Shown here: positions 1 through 10,444 of the stretch, piece after piece
How positions within the stretch are numbered: the stretch's first letter is position 1
Layout: each line of letters starts with the position of its first letter
Source of the DNA: Rubrivivax sp. A210
GTDB lineage: Bacteria > Pseudomonadota > Gammaproteobacteria > Burkholderiales > Burkholderiaceae_C
DNA length: 64,000 nucleotides
Assembly: GCF_904426505.1 (NCBI RefSeq)
Contig: NZ_CAJGBN010000071.1
Coordinates: forward strand, 142,824 to 206,823
Direction of reading: 5' to 3'
The notes under the pieces: generated by a model
The model's database searches: none
The model's input: the letters and a program-made list of their open reading frames with translations, nothing else
Told to the model about the DNA's origin: nothing
Program-made: the position numbers and the translations under genes

Positions 1-549
1 GTGATGGAATACCTGCTGCAGAACCTCGAAGCCTTTCTGCTGGTGCTGTTCGGCATCGCGGCCGTGGGCGGCGCGGCGGCCATGATCCTGCTGCGCCAGC
101 CCATGCGCGTGGCCATGGCCCTGATCTTCACCATGGTCTGCCTGGGCGTCATCTTCGGCCTGCTGGGCGTGCATTTCATCGCCGCCTTCCAGGTGCTGCT
201 CTACGTGGGCGCGGTGATGGTCTTCATGGTCTACGTGATCATGCTGCTCGAGGTGCGCGACACCGGCGCTCCGGTCTATTCGCGCTGGCTGGTGCCCGGC
301 CTGGTGGCCTTCGGCCTGCTGGTGGTGGTGGTGTTGGGCAGCGTCTGGGCCAGCCTGCCGCCGGCCGGCGGCACCGTCGGCCAGCTCACCTACGGCATCT
401 CGCGCTTCTCCATCGCCTTCCTCAACGAGTACTGGCTGCACTTCGAGCTGACCTCGGTGCTGCTGGTGGCCGCGGTGGTGGCGGCGATGGCCGTCATCAA
501 GGTCAACCGCAAGGCCGACGCCGCCGCCAGGAAGGCCCGCCATGGATAA
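1..549 (+). CDS. nuoJ: NADH-quinone oxidoreductase subunit J
   Basis: Membrane subunit of proton-pumping complex I. The roughly 180-residue protein has about five hydrophobic helices; the third carries the glycine-containing segment LLYVGAVMVFMVYVIMLLEV typical of NuoJ, whose pi-bulge helix links the quinone site to the antiporter-like subunits. The window opens with GTG directly followed by ATG, so the start is either base 1 or base 4; a start upstream of the window cannot be excluded. The stop overlaps the nuoK start, showing translational coupling. The N-terminus is unlike the common Burkholderiales NuoJ and closer to subunits of a second complex I lineage (impression from memory, not a search). 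Confidence 0.92.
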   Translation: MMEYLLQNLEAFLLVLFGIAAVGGAAAMILLRQPMRVAMALIFTMVCLGVIFGLLGVHFIAAFQVLLYVGAVMVFMVYVIMLLEVRDTGAPVYSRWLVPGLVAFGLLVVVVLGSVWASLPPAGGTVGQLTYGISRFSIAFLNEYWLHFELTSVLLVAAVVAAMAVIKVNRKADAAARKARHG

Positions 550-844
550 GACGCAATTCCTCATCGCCGTCTCGCTGGCGCTGTTCTCGCTGGGCCTGCT
601 CGGCGTCATCGTGCGCCGCAACGTGCTGGTGATGCTGATGTGCATGGAGCTCATGCTCAACGGCGTCAACCTGAGCCTGGTCACCTTCGCCCAGCAGTCC
701 GACACCCTCTCGGGCGCGGTGCTGGTGTTCCTGACCTTCGTCGTCGCCACCGCCGAGATCGCGCTGGCCATCCCCATCGTTCTGCTGCTGGTGCGAGCCA
801 AGCAGACGCTGGACCTGGACGCCTACAGCGACCTCAAGGGTTGA
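542..844 (+). CDS. nuoK: NADH-quinone oxidoreductase subunit K
   Basis: MrpC-like membrane subunit of complex I. The 100 residues form three transmembrane helices, the normal length for NuoK. Both buried glutamates needed for proton transfer are visible: one in MCMELMLNGVNL (helix 2) and one in VATAEIALAIPI (helix 3). It overlaps nuoJ by 8 bases and is followed by nuoL after 13 bases, within the conserved J-K-L-M-N order. Confidence 0.96.
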   Translation: MDKTQFLIAVSLALFSLGLLGVIVRRNVLVMLMCMELMLNGVNLSLVTFAQQSDTLSGAVLVFLTFVVATAEIALAIPIVLLLVRAKQTLDLDAYSDLKG

Positions 845-857
845 GGACGCACGCAAC

Positions 858-2736
858 ATGCTGACCACCATCGCACTGCTTCCGCTGCTGGGCTTCCTGC
901 TCAACGGCATCCTCGCCACCCGCCTGGGCGGCAACCTCGTCGGCAAGCCCTTCGTCACGGTGGTCGGCTGCGGCCTGCCACTCATCGCCTTCGGCCTCGT
1001 CGTGAAGACCTTCTTCGCGCTGCAGGCCGGTGGCTGGGCCCCCATCGTCGAGCCGGTCTACCGCTGGGCCGTGATCGACGGCAGCGCCTTCGAGATCGGC
1101 TTCTACTTCGACCGCCTGACCGCGGTGATGGCCCTCATCGTCACCGGCATCGGCACGCTGATCCATGTGTACTCGGTCGGCTACATGGCGCACGACAAGA
1201 GCTTCGGCCGCTTCTTCGCCTACCTCAATCTCTTCCTCTTCTTCATGCTGCTGCTGGTGCTGGGGCGTTCGCTGCTGGTGCTGTTCGTGGGCTGGGAAGG
1301 CGTGGGCCTGGCCAGCTACCTCTTGATCGGCTTCTGGTTCGACGAGCCGGCCAATGCGCGCGCCGGCAAGAAGGCCTTCGTCACCAACCGCATCGGCGAC
1401 GCCGGCTTCCTGCTCGGCATGTTCCTGCTCTACCAGACGCTGGGCACGCTGGACATGGACCGCATCAACGCGGCCTTCGGCAGTGGCGCGGCGCCGGCGG
1501 TGTCGGCCACCCTGGTGGGCCTGCTGCTCTTCGTCGGCGCCACCGGCAAGTCGGCCCAGATCCCGCTGCATGTGTGGCTGCCCGATGCGATGGCCGGCCC
1601 GACCCCGGTCTCGGCCCTGATCCATGCCGCCACCATGGTGACGGCGGGCGTGTATCTCGTGGCACGCATGTCGGGCATCTACGTGCTGGCGCCCGAGGCC
1701 TCGGCGGTGATCGCCGCGGTGGGTGTCACCACCGCCTTCTTCGCCGCCACCATCGCCCTGGTGCAGACCGACATCAAGAAGGTGCTGGCCTACTCCACCG
1801 TCTCGCAGCTGGGTTTCATGTTCCTGGCGCTGGGCGTGGGCGCCTACGGCGTGGCCATCTTCCACGTCATGACGCACGCGTTCTTCAAGGCCTGCCTGTT
1901 CCTCGGCGCCGGCAGCGTGATCCACGCGCTGGGCGGCGAGCAGGACATGCGCAAGATGGGCGGCCTGGCACGGCGCATCCCCATCACCTTCGCCACCTTC
2001 GCCATCGCCACCGCGGCCATCGCCGGCATCCCGCCGCTGGCCGGCTTCTGGTCCAAGGACGAGATTCTCTGGTTCGCCTACGCCAGCAGCAGCGGCGGTT
2101 CGCAGCTGCTGTGGGTGATGGGCGCGGCCACGGCCCTGATGACGGCCTTCTACATGTTCCGCCTGCTCTGGCTCACCTTCCTCGGCACCTCGCGCATGTC
2201 GCACGAGGTCGAGCACCATGTCCACGAATCGCCGCTGTCCATGACCGGCGGGCTGATGCTGCTGGCCGTGCTGTCGGCGCTGGGCGGCTTCATCGCCATC
2301 CCGCACTTCCTCGAGCCCCAGCTGCCGCTGCCGCGCCTGAACGAGCACCTCAAGCACCACGAGCACACGCTGCTCATCGTCTCCATCGTGCTGGCCCTGG
2401 CCGGTCTGGCGCTGGCGCGCTTCATCTACGGCAGCGGCATGCTGCGCTCCGAGTCGCTGCGCGAGCGCTTCGCCGGCGTGCATCGCTGGCTCACCAACAA
2501 GTGGTACGTCGACGAGTTCTACGAGATCCTGATCGGCCGCCCGCTGGTGTGGATGTCCGACATGGTCTTCCTGCGCCTGGGTGACCGCATCGTGCTCGAC
2601 GGCACGCTCAACGGCCTGGCCGATCTGGGGCGCGGGGGCGGGGGAGTGCTCGCCAGCCTGCAGTCGGGCAAGCTGCACCGCTACGCCTGGTTCGTGATGG
2701 CCGGCATCGTCGGCGCGCTGTTCTGGAGCTGGCGCC

Positions 2737-2744
<8 letters not shown>
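858..2744 (+). CDS. nuoL: NADH-quinone oxidoreductase subunit L
   Basis: Distal antiporter-like proton-pumping subunit of complex I, 628 residues. The proton-channel motifs are intact: the glutamate in LFVGWEGVGLASYLLIGFW, the lysine/histidine helix in GKSAQIPLHVWLPDAMAGPT, and a C-terminal region long enough for the lateral amphipathic helix HL and the last anchor helix. The start is ATG shortly after nuoK. The stop overlaps the nuoM start by 8 bases, so the operon is tightly coupled. Confidence 0.96.
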
Positions 2745-4286
<1,542 letters not shown>

Positions 4287-4290
<4 letters not shown>

Positions 4291-5687
4291 ACGCGCAAGC
4301 CATACTTACCGCGATGCTGCCCGAGCATCTGCTGCTCGCCGGCATCGTGCTGCTGGTCATCCTGGAAATCACCGGCCAGTCGAAACGCGGCGCCCTGCCG
4401 GTCACGCTGCTGGCCGTGGCCGCCGCCGCGGTCGCTGCGGCCTGCCTGGCGCTGGCCGGCTATTCGGGCGCGCCCTTTGCAGGCCAGTTCTCGGTCAGCC
4501 CGGGCCCGCTGCTGGCCAAGGCCCTGGTGTTGGCGCTGGCCCTGCCGGTGGTGCTGATCGCCGGCAGCGATTTCGGCCCCGAAGGCGAGCACGGCGGCGA
4601 GTTCGGCGTGCTGCTGCTCTCGGCGCTCTACGGCACCTGCCTGATGCAGTCGGCCGACAGCTTCATGACCCTGTTCCTGGGCCTGGAGATCATGTCGCTG
4701 CCGGTCTATGTGCTGGTGCTGCTGGCCTGGCGTCGGCCGCAGGCGGCCGAGGCAGCGCTCAAGTACCTGGTGCTGGGCGGCGCGGCCTCGGCCACGCTGC
4801 TGATGGGCGCCTCGCTGCTCTACGGCGCCAGCGGCTCGCTGGCCATCGCCACCTTTGCCCAGGCCCTGGCCTCCACCGACCCCATGGTGCGCGCCGCCGT
4901 CGTGCTGGTGCTGCTGGCCTTCTTCCTCAAGGCGGCCATCGTGCCCTTCCACGCCTGGGCGCCCGATGCCTATGAAGGCGCCAGCGTGCCGGTGACGGCC
5001 TTCATGGCGGTCATCGTCAAGGCCGCGGTGATGCTGGCGGCAGTGCGCCTGTTCGGCGACGGCAAGCTGGTCTCGCCGCTGCTGGAGATCGTCGCCGTGC
5101 TGCCGCTGGTGAGCATCGTCTGGGGCAACCTGGCGGCGATGCGCCAGCCCAATCTGCGCCGCATGATCGCCTACAGCTCCATCGCCCACGCCGGCTACCT
5201 GTTCTATGCCTTCCTGGGCGAACCGGCCGGGCGCCTGCAGGCCGTGGCCTTCTACCTGCTGGCTTACGGCCTGCTGAACCTGCTGGTCTTCACCGCCCTG
5301 CCGCCGGCCGCGGACGACGGCGAGCGCGACAAGCTCGACAACCTCAAGGGCCTGTTCCACCGCAACCCCTTCGCCGCGCTGATGATCGGCCTGGCCATGC
5401 TCTCGCTGGCCGGCATCCCGCCGCTGCCGGGCTTCGTCGGCAAGTTCCTGATCTTCAAGAACGTCATCGCCGCCGGCTACCCGGTCTATGCGGTGTTGGG
5501 CCTGGTGGGCAGCTTCCTGGGCATCTACTTCTACCTGCGCGTGATCCAGTTCATGTTCATGAGCCCGGATGCCGAGGCGCCGGTGGACGGCCCGGTGCGC
5601 GGCGTCGCCGTCACCGCCAGCCTGGCCTGCCTGGCCGCCGCCCTGGTGGTGGCGGTGTTCCCGGGCTGGGTGATGGGGCACTGGTAG
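4287..5687 (+). CDS. nuoN: NADH-quinone oxidoreductase subunit N
   Basis: Third antiporter-like pumping subunit of complex I, 466 residues, starting at the ATGA overlap with nuoM. Channel residues are visible in LFLGLEIMSLPVYVLVLL and KAAIVPFHAWAPDAYEGAS. It closes the operon. The genes I would expect downstream of nuoN in many Burkholderiales (DUF2818 and a NUDIX protein) are absent; a ParE-like gene on the opposite strand follows instead, which agrees with this being a second or differently inherited complex I. Confidence 0.95.
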
Positions 5688-5799
5688 GGCGCCGAGTCCG
5701 TAGAGGCTCGCCGCCCGGGGGGCGCCGCCGTGTGCCGCAAGTGCCCGAGTCGGTGCGGTCGATGCCCGCCCGTCTCTGCCAGGGCATGCATGCCCGCCG

Positions 5800-6111
5800 T
5801 CAGTGACGGCCCTCTTCGCGCTGGAGGCGCAATGCCAGCACGACGACCTTGGACGCGCTGACGATCTCGAAGAGCGCGGCATACCCGGTAGCGCCGAACG
5901 GGATGATCAACTCCCGCTGGGCCGGGTTGCCGGCCGCATTGCGGAAGTTGAAGGGCGTGATCGCCAAGCGGTGCTGCGCCGTCGCCCTGACGGCGCCAAT
6001 GGCCGCCTGGGCGCGGTCAAGGTCTTCGGACATGTCTGCCTGGTCGAGCAGGAAGTCGAAGAGTCGCTCCAGGCCTGGAGCCGACGGTCGTGGCTGGCCG
6101 TCAACTGGCAT
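5800..6111 (-). CDS. RelE/ParE-type toxin-like protein
   Basis: Small protein of 103 residues whose second half, RELIIPFGATGYAALFEI followed by VVVLALRLQREEGRH, has the beta-strand core and terminal Arg-His-type ending of the ParE/RelE toxin fold (plasmid stabilisation family). Such toxins inhibit gyrase or cleave mRNA. An in-frame stop lies two codons upstream of the chosen ATG, so the N-terminus cannot be longer in this frame, and residues 1-12 match the family poorly. No recognisable antitoxin gene is adjacent on either side. It may be an orphan or decayed toxin; the family is fairly sure, activity is not. Confidence 0.7.
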   Translation of the reverse strand: MPVDGQPRPSAPGLERLFDFLLDQADMSEDLDRAQAAIGAVRATAQHRLAITPFNFRNAAGNPAQRELIIPFGATGYAALFEIVSASKVVVLALRLQREEGRH

Positions 6112-6409
6112 CCCGGCTCAACGAGCCTACAGTCGATGCACGCGAATAGAGAGTACGGTGCGTTGCCGCCAGTCCCGCTCTTGGGGTTGCACGACGGTAC
6201 AGCGGTCCCATTGTTCGCCCCCTAAGAGTGGCCAAGTCGGCGAGCCGAGGGGCGCCCTTGGTGGCATGTACACAAGTCTTGAGGGCCAAGATAGAACCCG
6301 GCCTGTGTCAAACGACCCTCAGACGGCCGCAGAAGCAGCTTGCACAGCCTTGCGAGACCGCAGACAACACCCCACTCCCGCCCTGGCGTCCGCGCCAACG
6401 CCCTCGCCT

Positions 6410-7381
6410 TCAGCAGCGGCGCCGAGCCCGGCGCCCAAAGTGAAGCGCGAGGCCCCCAGCCAACAACATTGCGAGGGACGCGGGCTCCGGCACCGCTGCG
6501 GTCGGTGTGGCCATGAATCCATACATGAGATTGGTGCCGTTGTCCGTGAAATAGCCAACCACGACGCCGTCGTCGGAAACATCGGTCGCAACGGGGCTTC
6601 TAGCATTCCAGTTGGCCGGAAGAGCCAAGGTCGTGAAGTTGGCACCGTCCTTGACAAAGAGCCCCGTCGATGCCACACCGACAATTTGGCCCTGGTTATT
6701 GATACCGAAGCCCTGCGTCCATACCGCACCGGGGGCGTCGAAGAATCCATAGGTGCCATTCTCAAATGTAAAGCCACGCGAAGCCGTTCCGCCTCCGCCG
6801 ACGAAGCCGACCACCTGCCCGGCATTGTTGATGCCGTTTGCGGCGGTATTAGGCTGCGCTTGTGCGGCGTCAAGCAGCGTGAAGGTGGCGCCGGACTTGA
6901 CGAAGCCGAGATAATTCGTCGTGTTGGCCCGTCGGTATTGGCCAACCAATTGGCCGGCATCATTGATACCGGTGACCAATGTTTCGTTCGTCGCACCAGG
7001 GACGTTTATTGTCGTGTAGCTGCCGTTATCCAGAATGAATCCGTGCCCGCCTGAAGAATTTCGATACGTTCCGACGACGATGCCCGAATTGTTGATGTCA
7101 TCTCCGAACGTAAAGTTATTGAAGGCCGAGGGAACGTCAAATAGCGTGATGCTGGCGCCCGAGAGTGTGAATCCACGATCAGGGGAAGCCGTCCCGGCGA
7201 TCACATGGTTGTTGTTGATTCCCGTCGGGAAGAAACTGGTACTCTGCCCGCGTGGATCTTGGAACCTCTTGATGTCGTAGGTCGTGGTTGCTGCGGCAAG
7301 GCCGCATCCTGCGAACAGGCCGAGAGCAAGGATGGTGGTGCAGGCATGACGCTGCATTGGGCGCGCATTCGACATTTGCAT
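6410..7381 (-). CDS. HAF-repeat PEP-CTERM sorted extracellular protein
   Basis: Secreted protein of 323 residues. A signal peptide (TTILALGLFAGCGLAAA) is followed by at least five repeats around a GINNAGQVVGF-like core, the HAF-type repeat that probably builds a beta-propeller. The C-terminus, VPEPASLAMLLAGGLALHFGRRARRRC, is cut here only for length: it is a classic PEP-CTERM signal (VPEP motif, one hydrophobic helix, arginine-rich tail) recognised by exosortase EpsH/XrtA. Function is unknown; such proteins go with exopolysaccharide biofilms or flocs. Three ATGs lie near the start; the one at 7375 has the best spacing to the GGGAG ribosome site. GC content is lower than in the neighbours. Confidence 0.85.
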   Translation of the reverse strand: MQMSNARPMQRHACTTILALGLFAGCGLAAATTTYDIKRFQDPRGQSTSFFPTGINNNHVIAGTASPDRGFTLSGASITLFDVPSAFNNFTFGDDINNSGIVVGTYRNSSGGHGFILDNGSYTTINVPGATNETLVTGINDAGQLVGQYRRANTTNYLGFVKSGATFTLLDAAQAQPNTAANGINNAGQVVGFVGGGGTASRGFTFENGTYGFFDAPGAVWTQGFGINNQGQIVGVASTGLFVKDGANFTTLALPANWNARSPVATDVSDDGVVVGYFTDNGTNLMYGFMATPTAAVPEPASLAMLLAGGLALHFGRRARRRC

Positions 7382-8136
7382 AGACTCCCTCAGTTGTTCA
7401 TAAGGTGATTGGCAAGGCTCAGCTCAGAGAGCAGGGCCGTTCACAGAGGTCAGCCTATCGTCTGCAGCGTGATCGCAGCGTGATTGGCAGCTGCGTGCGC
7501 AGTTCGCCGTCGAGCCTCCCCCCGCATTTGCGGGGGGAGGCGCCCTTCGAGGACGCGGCTCAGCGGCGGCTTGCCAGCAGGTGAGCGGTCGCGCGCAGCA
7601 CGTCGCGAGCGTGATCATGTTGAGGCCCAGGCGACTCGCGCGCTCAGCAGCCAATTGGCAGGTCGGAATGCACCGACGCTCATCGCGTTGGAGTGGGCTG
7701 CACTGGCGCCATGGATCACTCGTCGGACTGGATCGGCAGGCGCTGGCCGACTGTGAGGAAATTGGATGCCGGCTGCGGCTTACCGTCAGGCCCCCGGCGC
7801 ACTATTGCGGACGATCAAACAGACAACACCGATACCGGTTGACTCGGTACGCGCGGGAGCCTGTAGCGGTAGCATGCCGCTGACGGAATCGACCCCTTTG
7901 TGCTCGGCTGCGGGGCCTGCATCGGGTGCTTGCGGCGGGTCCGACCGGCAGCTTCGGGGCGGAGAGTTCTGGACAGCGTATGGCTCTTCAGGGTCGTCCA
8001 GCGCCCCTCACCCCCACCCGACCCTCGCCACCTGTTCGCACCGTCCACTCAATCGTCGACCACCCCCCAAGACCGCACGGCGCCACAGTAGGATGCCCCA
8101 TCCAGCCCCCCTCGGGCCCACCAGCAGGCGAAGCGG
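7382..8136. other. 755-bp gene-free interval
   Basis: I see no convincing coding region here on either strand: the open frames have no family character, no ribosome site and skewed composition. It should contain the promoter of the HAF-repeat gene (leftward) and of the SDR gene (rightward). The one clear structural element is the hairpin at 7514-7541. Confidence 0.5.
7514..7541. repeat. Perfect 12-bp inverted repeat (strong hairpin)
   Basis: Bases 7514-7525 (GCCTCCCCCCGC) are exactly complementary to 7530-7541 with a four-base ATTT loop. It would form a very stable stem in RNA of either strand. No T-run follows on either side, so it is not a textbook intrinsic terminator; it may be a transcription barrier or a mobile-element remnant. 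Confidence 0.6.
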
Positions 8137-9615
8137 ATGACGGATGAATTGAACGGCGGCAAGGTGCTGGTGCTGGGTGCCAGCGGCTATGTCGGCACCC
8201 ACCTGGTGCCCTTGCTGGCGGCGCGCGGCATGGCCGTGCGGGCCGCGGCGCGGCGGCTCGACGTGCTGCAGGCACGCGCCTGGCCCGGCGTCGAACTGGT
8301 GGCCGCCGATGCCCAGGTGCCGGCCAGCCTGGATGCCGCGCTGCAGGGCGTCTCGGTGGCCTACTACCTGGTGCATTCGATGGCCGCGGGGGCGCAGTTT
8401 CCGCAGCTCGACCGCAAGGCGGCGGCGCACTTCCGCGATGCCGCGGCGCGCGCCGGCGCGCGCCGCATCGTCTACCTGGGCGGCCTGCTGCCGGCGGGCC
8501 ACGCCTCGCCCCACCTGGCCTCGCGCGGCGAGACCGGCGAGGTGCTGCGCGCCGGCCCGGTGCCGGTGACCGAGTTGCGCGCCGGCATCGTCATCGGCCC
8601 GGGCTCGGCCGCCTTCGAGGTCATCCGCGACCTCGTCTTCCACCTGCCGGCGATGGTCACGCCCAAGTGGGTGAACTCGCGCTCGCAGCCCATCGCACTG
8701 GCCGATGTGCTGGAGTACCTGGAGCAGCTGCCGCGCCTCGAAGCCGCGGCCGGAGGTGTGTATGACATCGGCGGCCCCGAGGTGCTGAGCTACAAGGACT
8801 TGATGAAGCAGTTCGGCGAGTTGGTGGGCCGCAAGCCGCTGATCCTGCCGGTGCCGGTGCTGACGCCGCGGCTCTCGTCCTACTGGCTCAACCTGGTGAC
8901 GGCCGTGCCCACCAACGTGGCGCGTGCGCTGATCGAGGGGCTTGAGCACGACGTGCTGGCCGACAACCAGGCCATCCGCGAGCTGATTCCGCTGCCGCTG
9001 CTGACCTACCGCGAGGCCGCCCGCGCCGCCTTTGCGGCCGAGAGCGCCCCGGCCCAAGGTGGCGAAGGCGGTGGCGGCCGCTGGACCGAGGGCTCGATGC
9101 TCTACCGCCAGAACCGGCCCGATTTCGCCTTCTACGCCAAGCGCATGCAGGCCCAGGCCGTGGCGCACTGCGGCGCCGATGCGGTGTGGGCCGAGGTCTC
9201 GTCCATAGGCGGGGCCAACGGCTACTACTTCCTCGATGCGCTGTGGCGCGTGCGCGGCCAGCTCGACCGCGCCGTCGGCGGCAGCGGCCTCACGCGCGGG
9301 CGCCGCCATCCGCAGGATCTGGTGCTGGGCGACACCATCGACTTCTGGCGCGTGGTGGCGCTGGAGCCGGGCCGGCGCCTGACGCTGATTGCCGAAATGA
9401 AGCTGCCGGGCGCAGCGGCGCTGGGCTTCGAGCTGGTGCGGCTGAGCGAACGCCGCACCCGCATCGTCGTCACCGCCTACTTCCACCCGGCCGGCGTGCG
9501 CGGCCTGGCCTACTGGCATGCGCTGACGCCGGCGCATGCGCTGATCTTCCCGGGCCTGGCCGGGGCCATTGCGCGGCGCGCCGAGGCGCGGTCGCAGCGG
9601 GCCGCCGCGACCTAG
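8137..9615 (+). CDS. NAD(P)-binding SDR-family protein with C-terminal DUF2867 domain
   Basis: Two-domain protein of 492 residues. Residues 8-300 are an atypical short-chain dehydrogenase/NmrA-type Rossmann fold with the nucleotide motif VLGASGYVGTHLVPLL, acidic residues after strand 2 and an YYLVHSM segment in place of the usual active-site YxxxK. Residues 320-480 match DUF2867, a START-like ligand-binding fold often fused to this SDR subtype. The substrate is unknown. Start ATG at 8137 precedes a second ATG two codons later. It stands alone on the plus strand and converges with the cNMP gene. Confidence 0.85.
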   Translation: MTDELNGGKVLVLGASGYVGTHLVPLLAARGMAVRAAARRLDVLQARAWPGVELVAADAQVPASLDAALQGVSVAYYLVHSMAAGAQFPQLDRKAAAHFRDAAARAGARRIVYLGGLLPAGHASPHLASRGETGEVLRAGPVPVTELRAGIVIGPGSAAFEVIRDLVFHLPAMVTPKWVNSRSQPIALADVLEYLEQLPRLEAAAGGVYDIGGPEVLSYKDLMKQFGELVGRKPLILPVPVLTPRLSSYWLNLVTAVPTNVARALIEGLEHDVLADNQAIRELIPLPLLTYREAARAAFAAESAPAQGGEGGGGRWTEGSMLYRQNRPDFAFYAKRMQAQAVAHCGADAVWAEVSSIGGANGYYFLDALWRVRGQLDRAVGGSGLTRGRRHPQDLVLGDTIDFWRVVALEPGRRLTLIAEMKLPGAAALGFELVRLSERRTRIVVTAYFHPAGVRGLAYWHALTPAHALIFPGLAGAIARRAEARSQRAAAT

Positions 9616-9625
9616 GTTTCGCGGT

Positions 9626-10102
9626 TCAGGTGCCGGCGCGCCGGGCCTCGGGCAGGTACATGTCCAGCAATTGCACGCGCGTGGCGCGCAGGCGCTCGGA
9701 CACCACGCCCATCAGGCGCAGCATGAAAGCCATGCCGAACTCGGGATCGGCCTTGAAGGCGGCGAGCAGTTGCTCGCCCTCGAAGGCCAGGGCCGTGACC
9801 GGGGCCAGCGCGCGGGCCTGGAAGTGCTTGCCGGCGTTGGGCAGCACGGCCGACCAGTCGAGTTCGTCGCCGGCAAAGAGGGTCTGCACGCGCAGCACGG
9901 TGCCGGGCATCTCCAGCTCCAGCGCCACCATGCCCTCGCCCAGCAGGTAGAACACCGAATAGGCGTCGCCCTCGTGGAAGATGATCTGGCCGCCATCGAA
10001 ATGAACCTGCTTGGCCAGGGCCGCCAGACGCTCGGCGTGTTCGCTGCGGAAGCCGGCGACAAAGGGGTGCTTCTGGAGCACGGGCAAGAGGGACTCGGAC
10101 AT
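9626..10102 (-). CDS. Stand-alone cyclic-nucleotide-binding domain protein
   Basis: Protein of 158 residues consisting of one CRP-like beta-roll (residues about 12-130: HPFVAGFRSEHAERLAALA, then GGQIIFHEGDAYSVFYLLGEG). The helix-turn-helix of CRP/FNR regulators is missing; a helical tail follows instead, so it is unlikely to bind DNA by itself. The canonical cAMP phosphate-binding RxxxSA motif is not obvious, so the ligand may not be cAMP. It is transcribed divergently from the Nfn-Kor operon and may sense the redox or energy state linked to it (inference only). The start is backed by a GAGGAGAAAG ribosome site. Confidence 0.8.
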   Translation of the reverse strand: MSESLLPVLQKHPFVAGFRSEHAERLAALAKQVHFDGGQIIFHEGDAYSVFYLLGEGMVALELEMPGTVLRVQTLFAGDELDWSAVLPNAGKHFQARALAPVTALAFEGEQLLAAFKADPEFGMAFMLRLMGVVSERLRATRVQLLDMYLPEARRAGT

Positions 10103-10254
10103 GCTTTCTCCTCGGCGGGCCGCAGGTGTACGGCCCCATCCCGCCGGCCGTGCCGGCGTTTCGTGCCGCGATTCTGCGCCGCGCTACCGCGCCCCCGTTG
10201 ACCTTGCTCAAGAGCGGGACGAGGCCTGGGCGATGCGGTGCCACCGCCCCGGAT

Positions 10255-10268
10255 TTCATCTGGATCAA
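10255..10268. promoter_or_regulatory. FNR/ANR-type binding site, distal
   Basis: TTCATCTGGATCAA matches the FNR consensus TTGAT-N4-ATCAA at nine of ten defined positions. It lies about 180 bp upstream of the nfnA-like start, in the divergent promoter region shared with the cNMP-binding protein. Confidence 0.6.
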
Positions 10269-10315
10269 GGGCGACGCAATGACGCACCGGCCCGCCCTGC
10301 GCCCCCGGTTCGCGC

Positions 10316-10329
10316 TTGATCTAACGCAA
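10316..10329. promoter_or_regulatory. FNR/ANR-type binding site, proximal
   Basis: TTGATCTAACGCAA has a perfect left half-site and a degenerate right half-site (eight of ten). It lies about 115 bp upstream of the first gene of the Nfn-Kor operon. A near copy, CTGATTTAGCGCAA, lies upstream of the corrinoid operon at 31688. Confidence 0.55.
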
Positions 10330-10444
10330 GCGCCACAAGGGGCACGCCGCTACTCTGGCCGCCGATCACACATCGTGCGGCCAAGGCCCCGGTGACCCCT
10401 CAAGAGGCCACGCCGGCGCAGCGCCGCCACGCAAGGGGACATGC

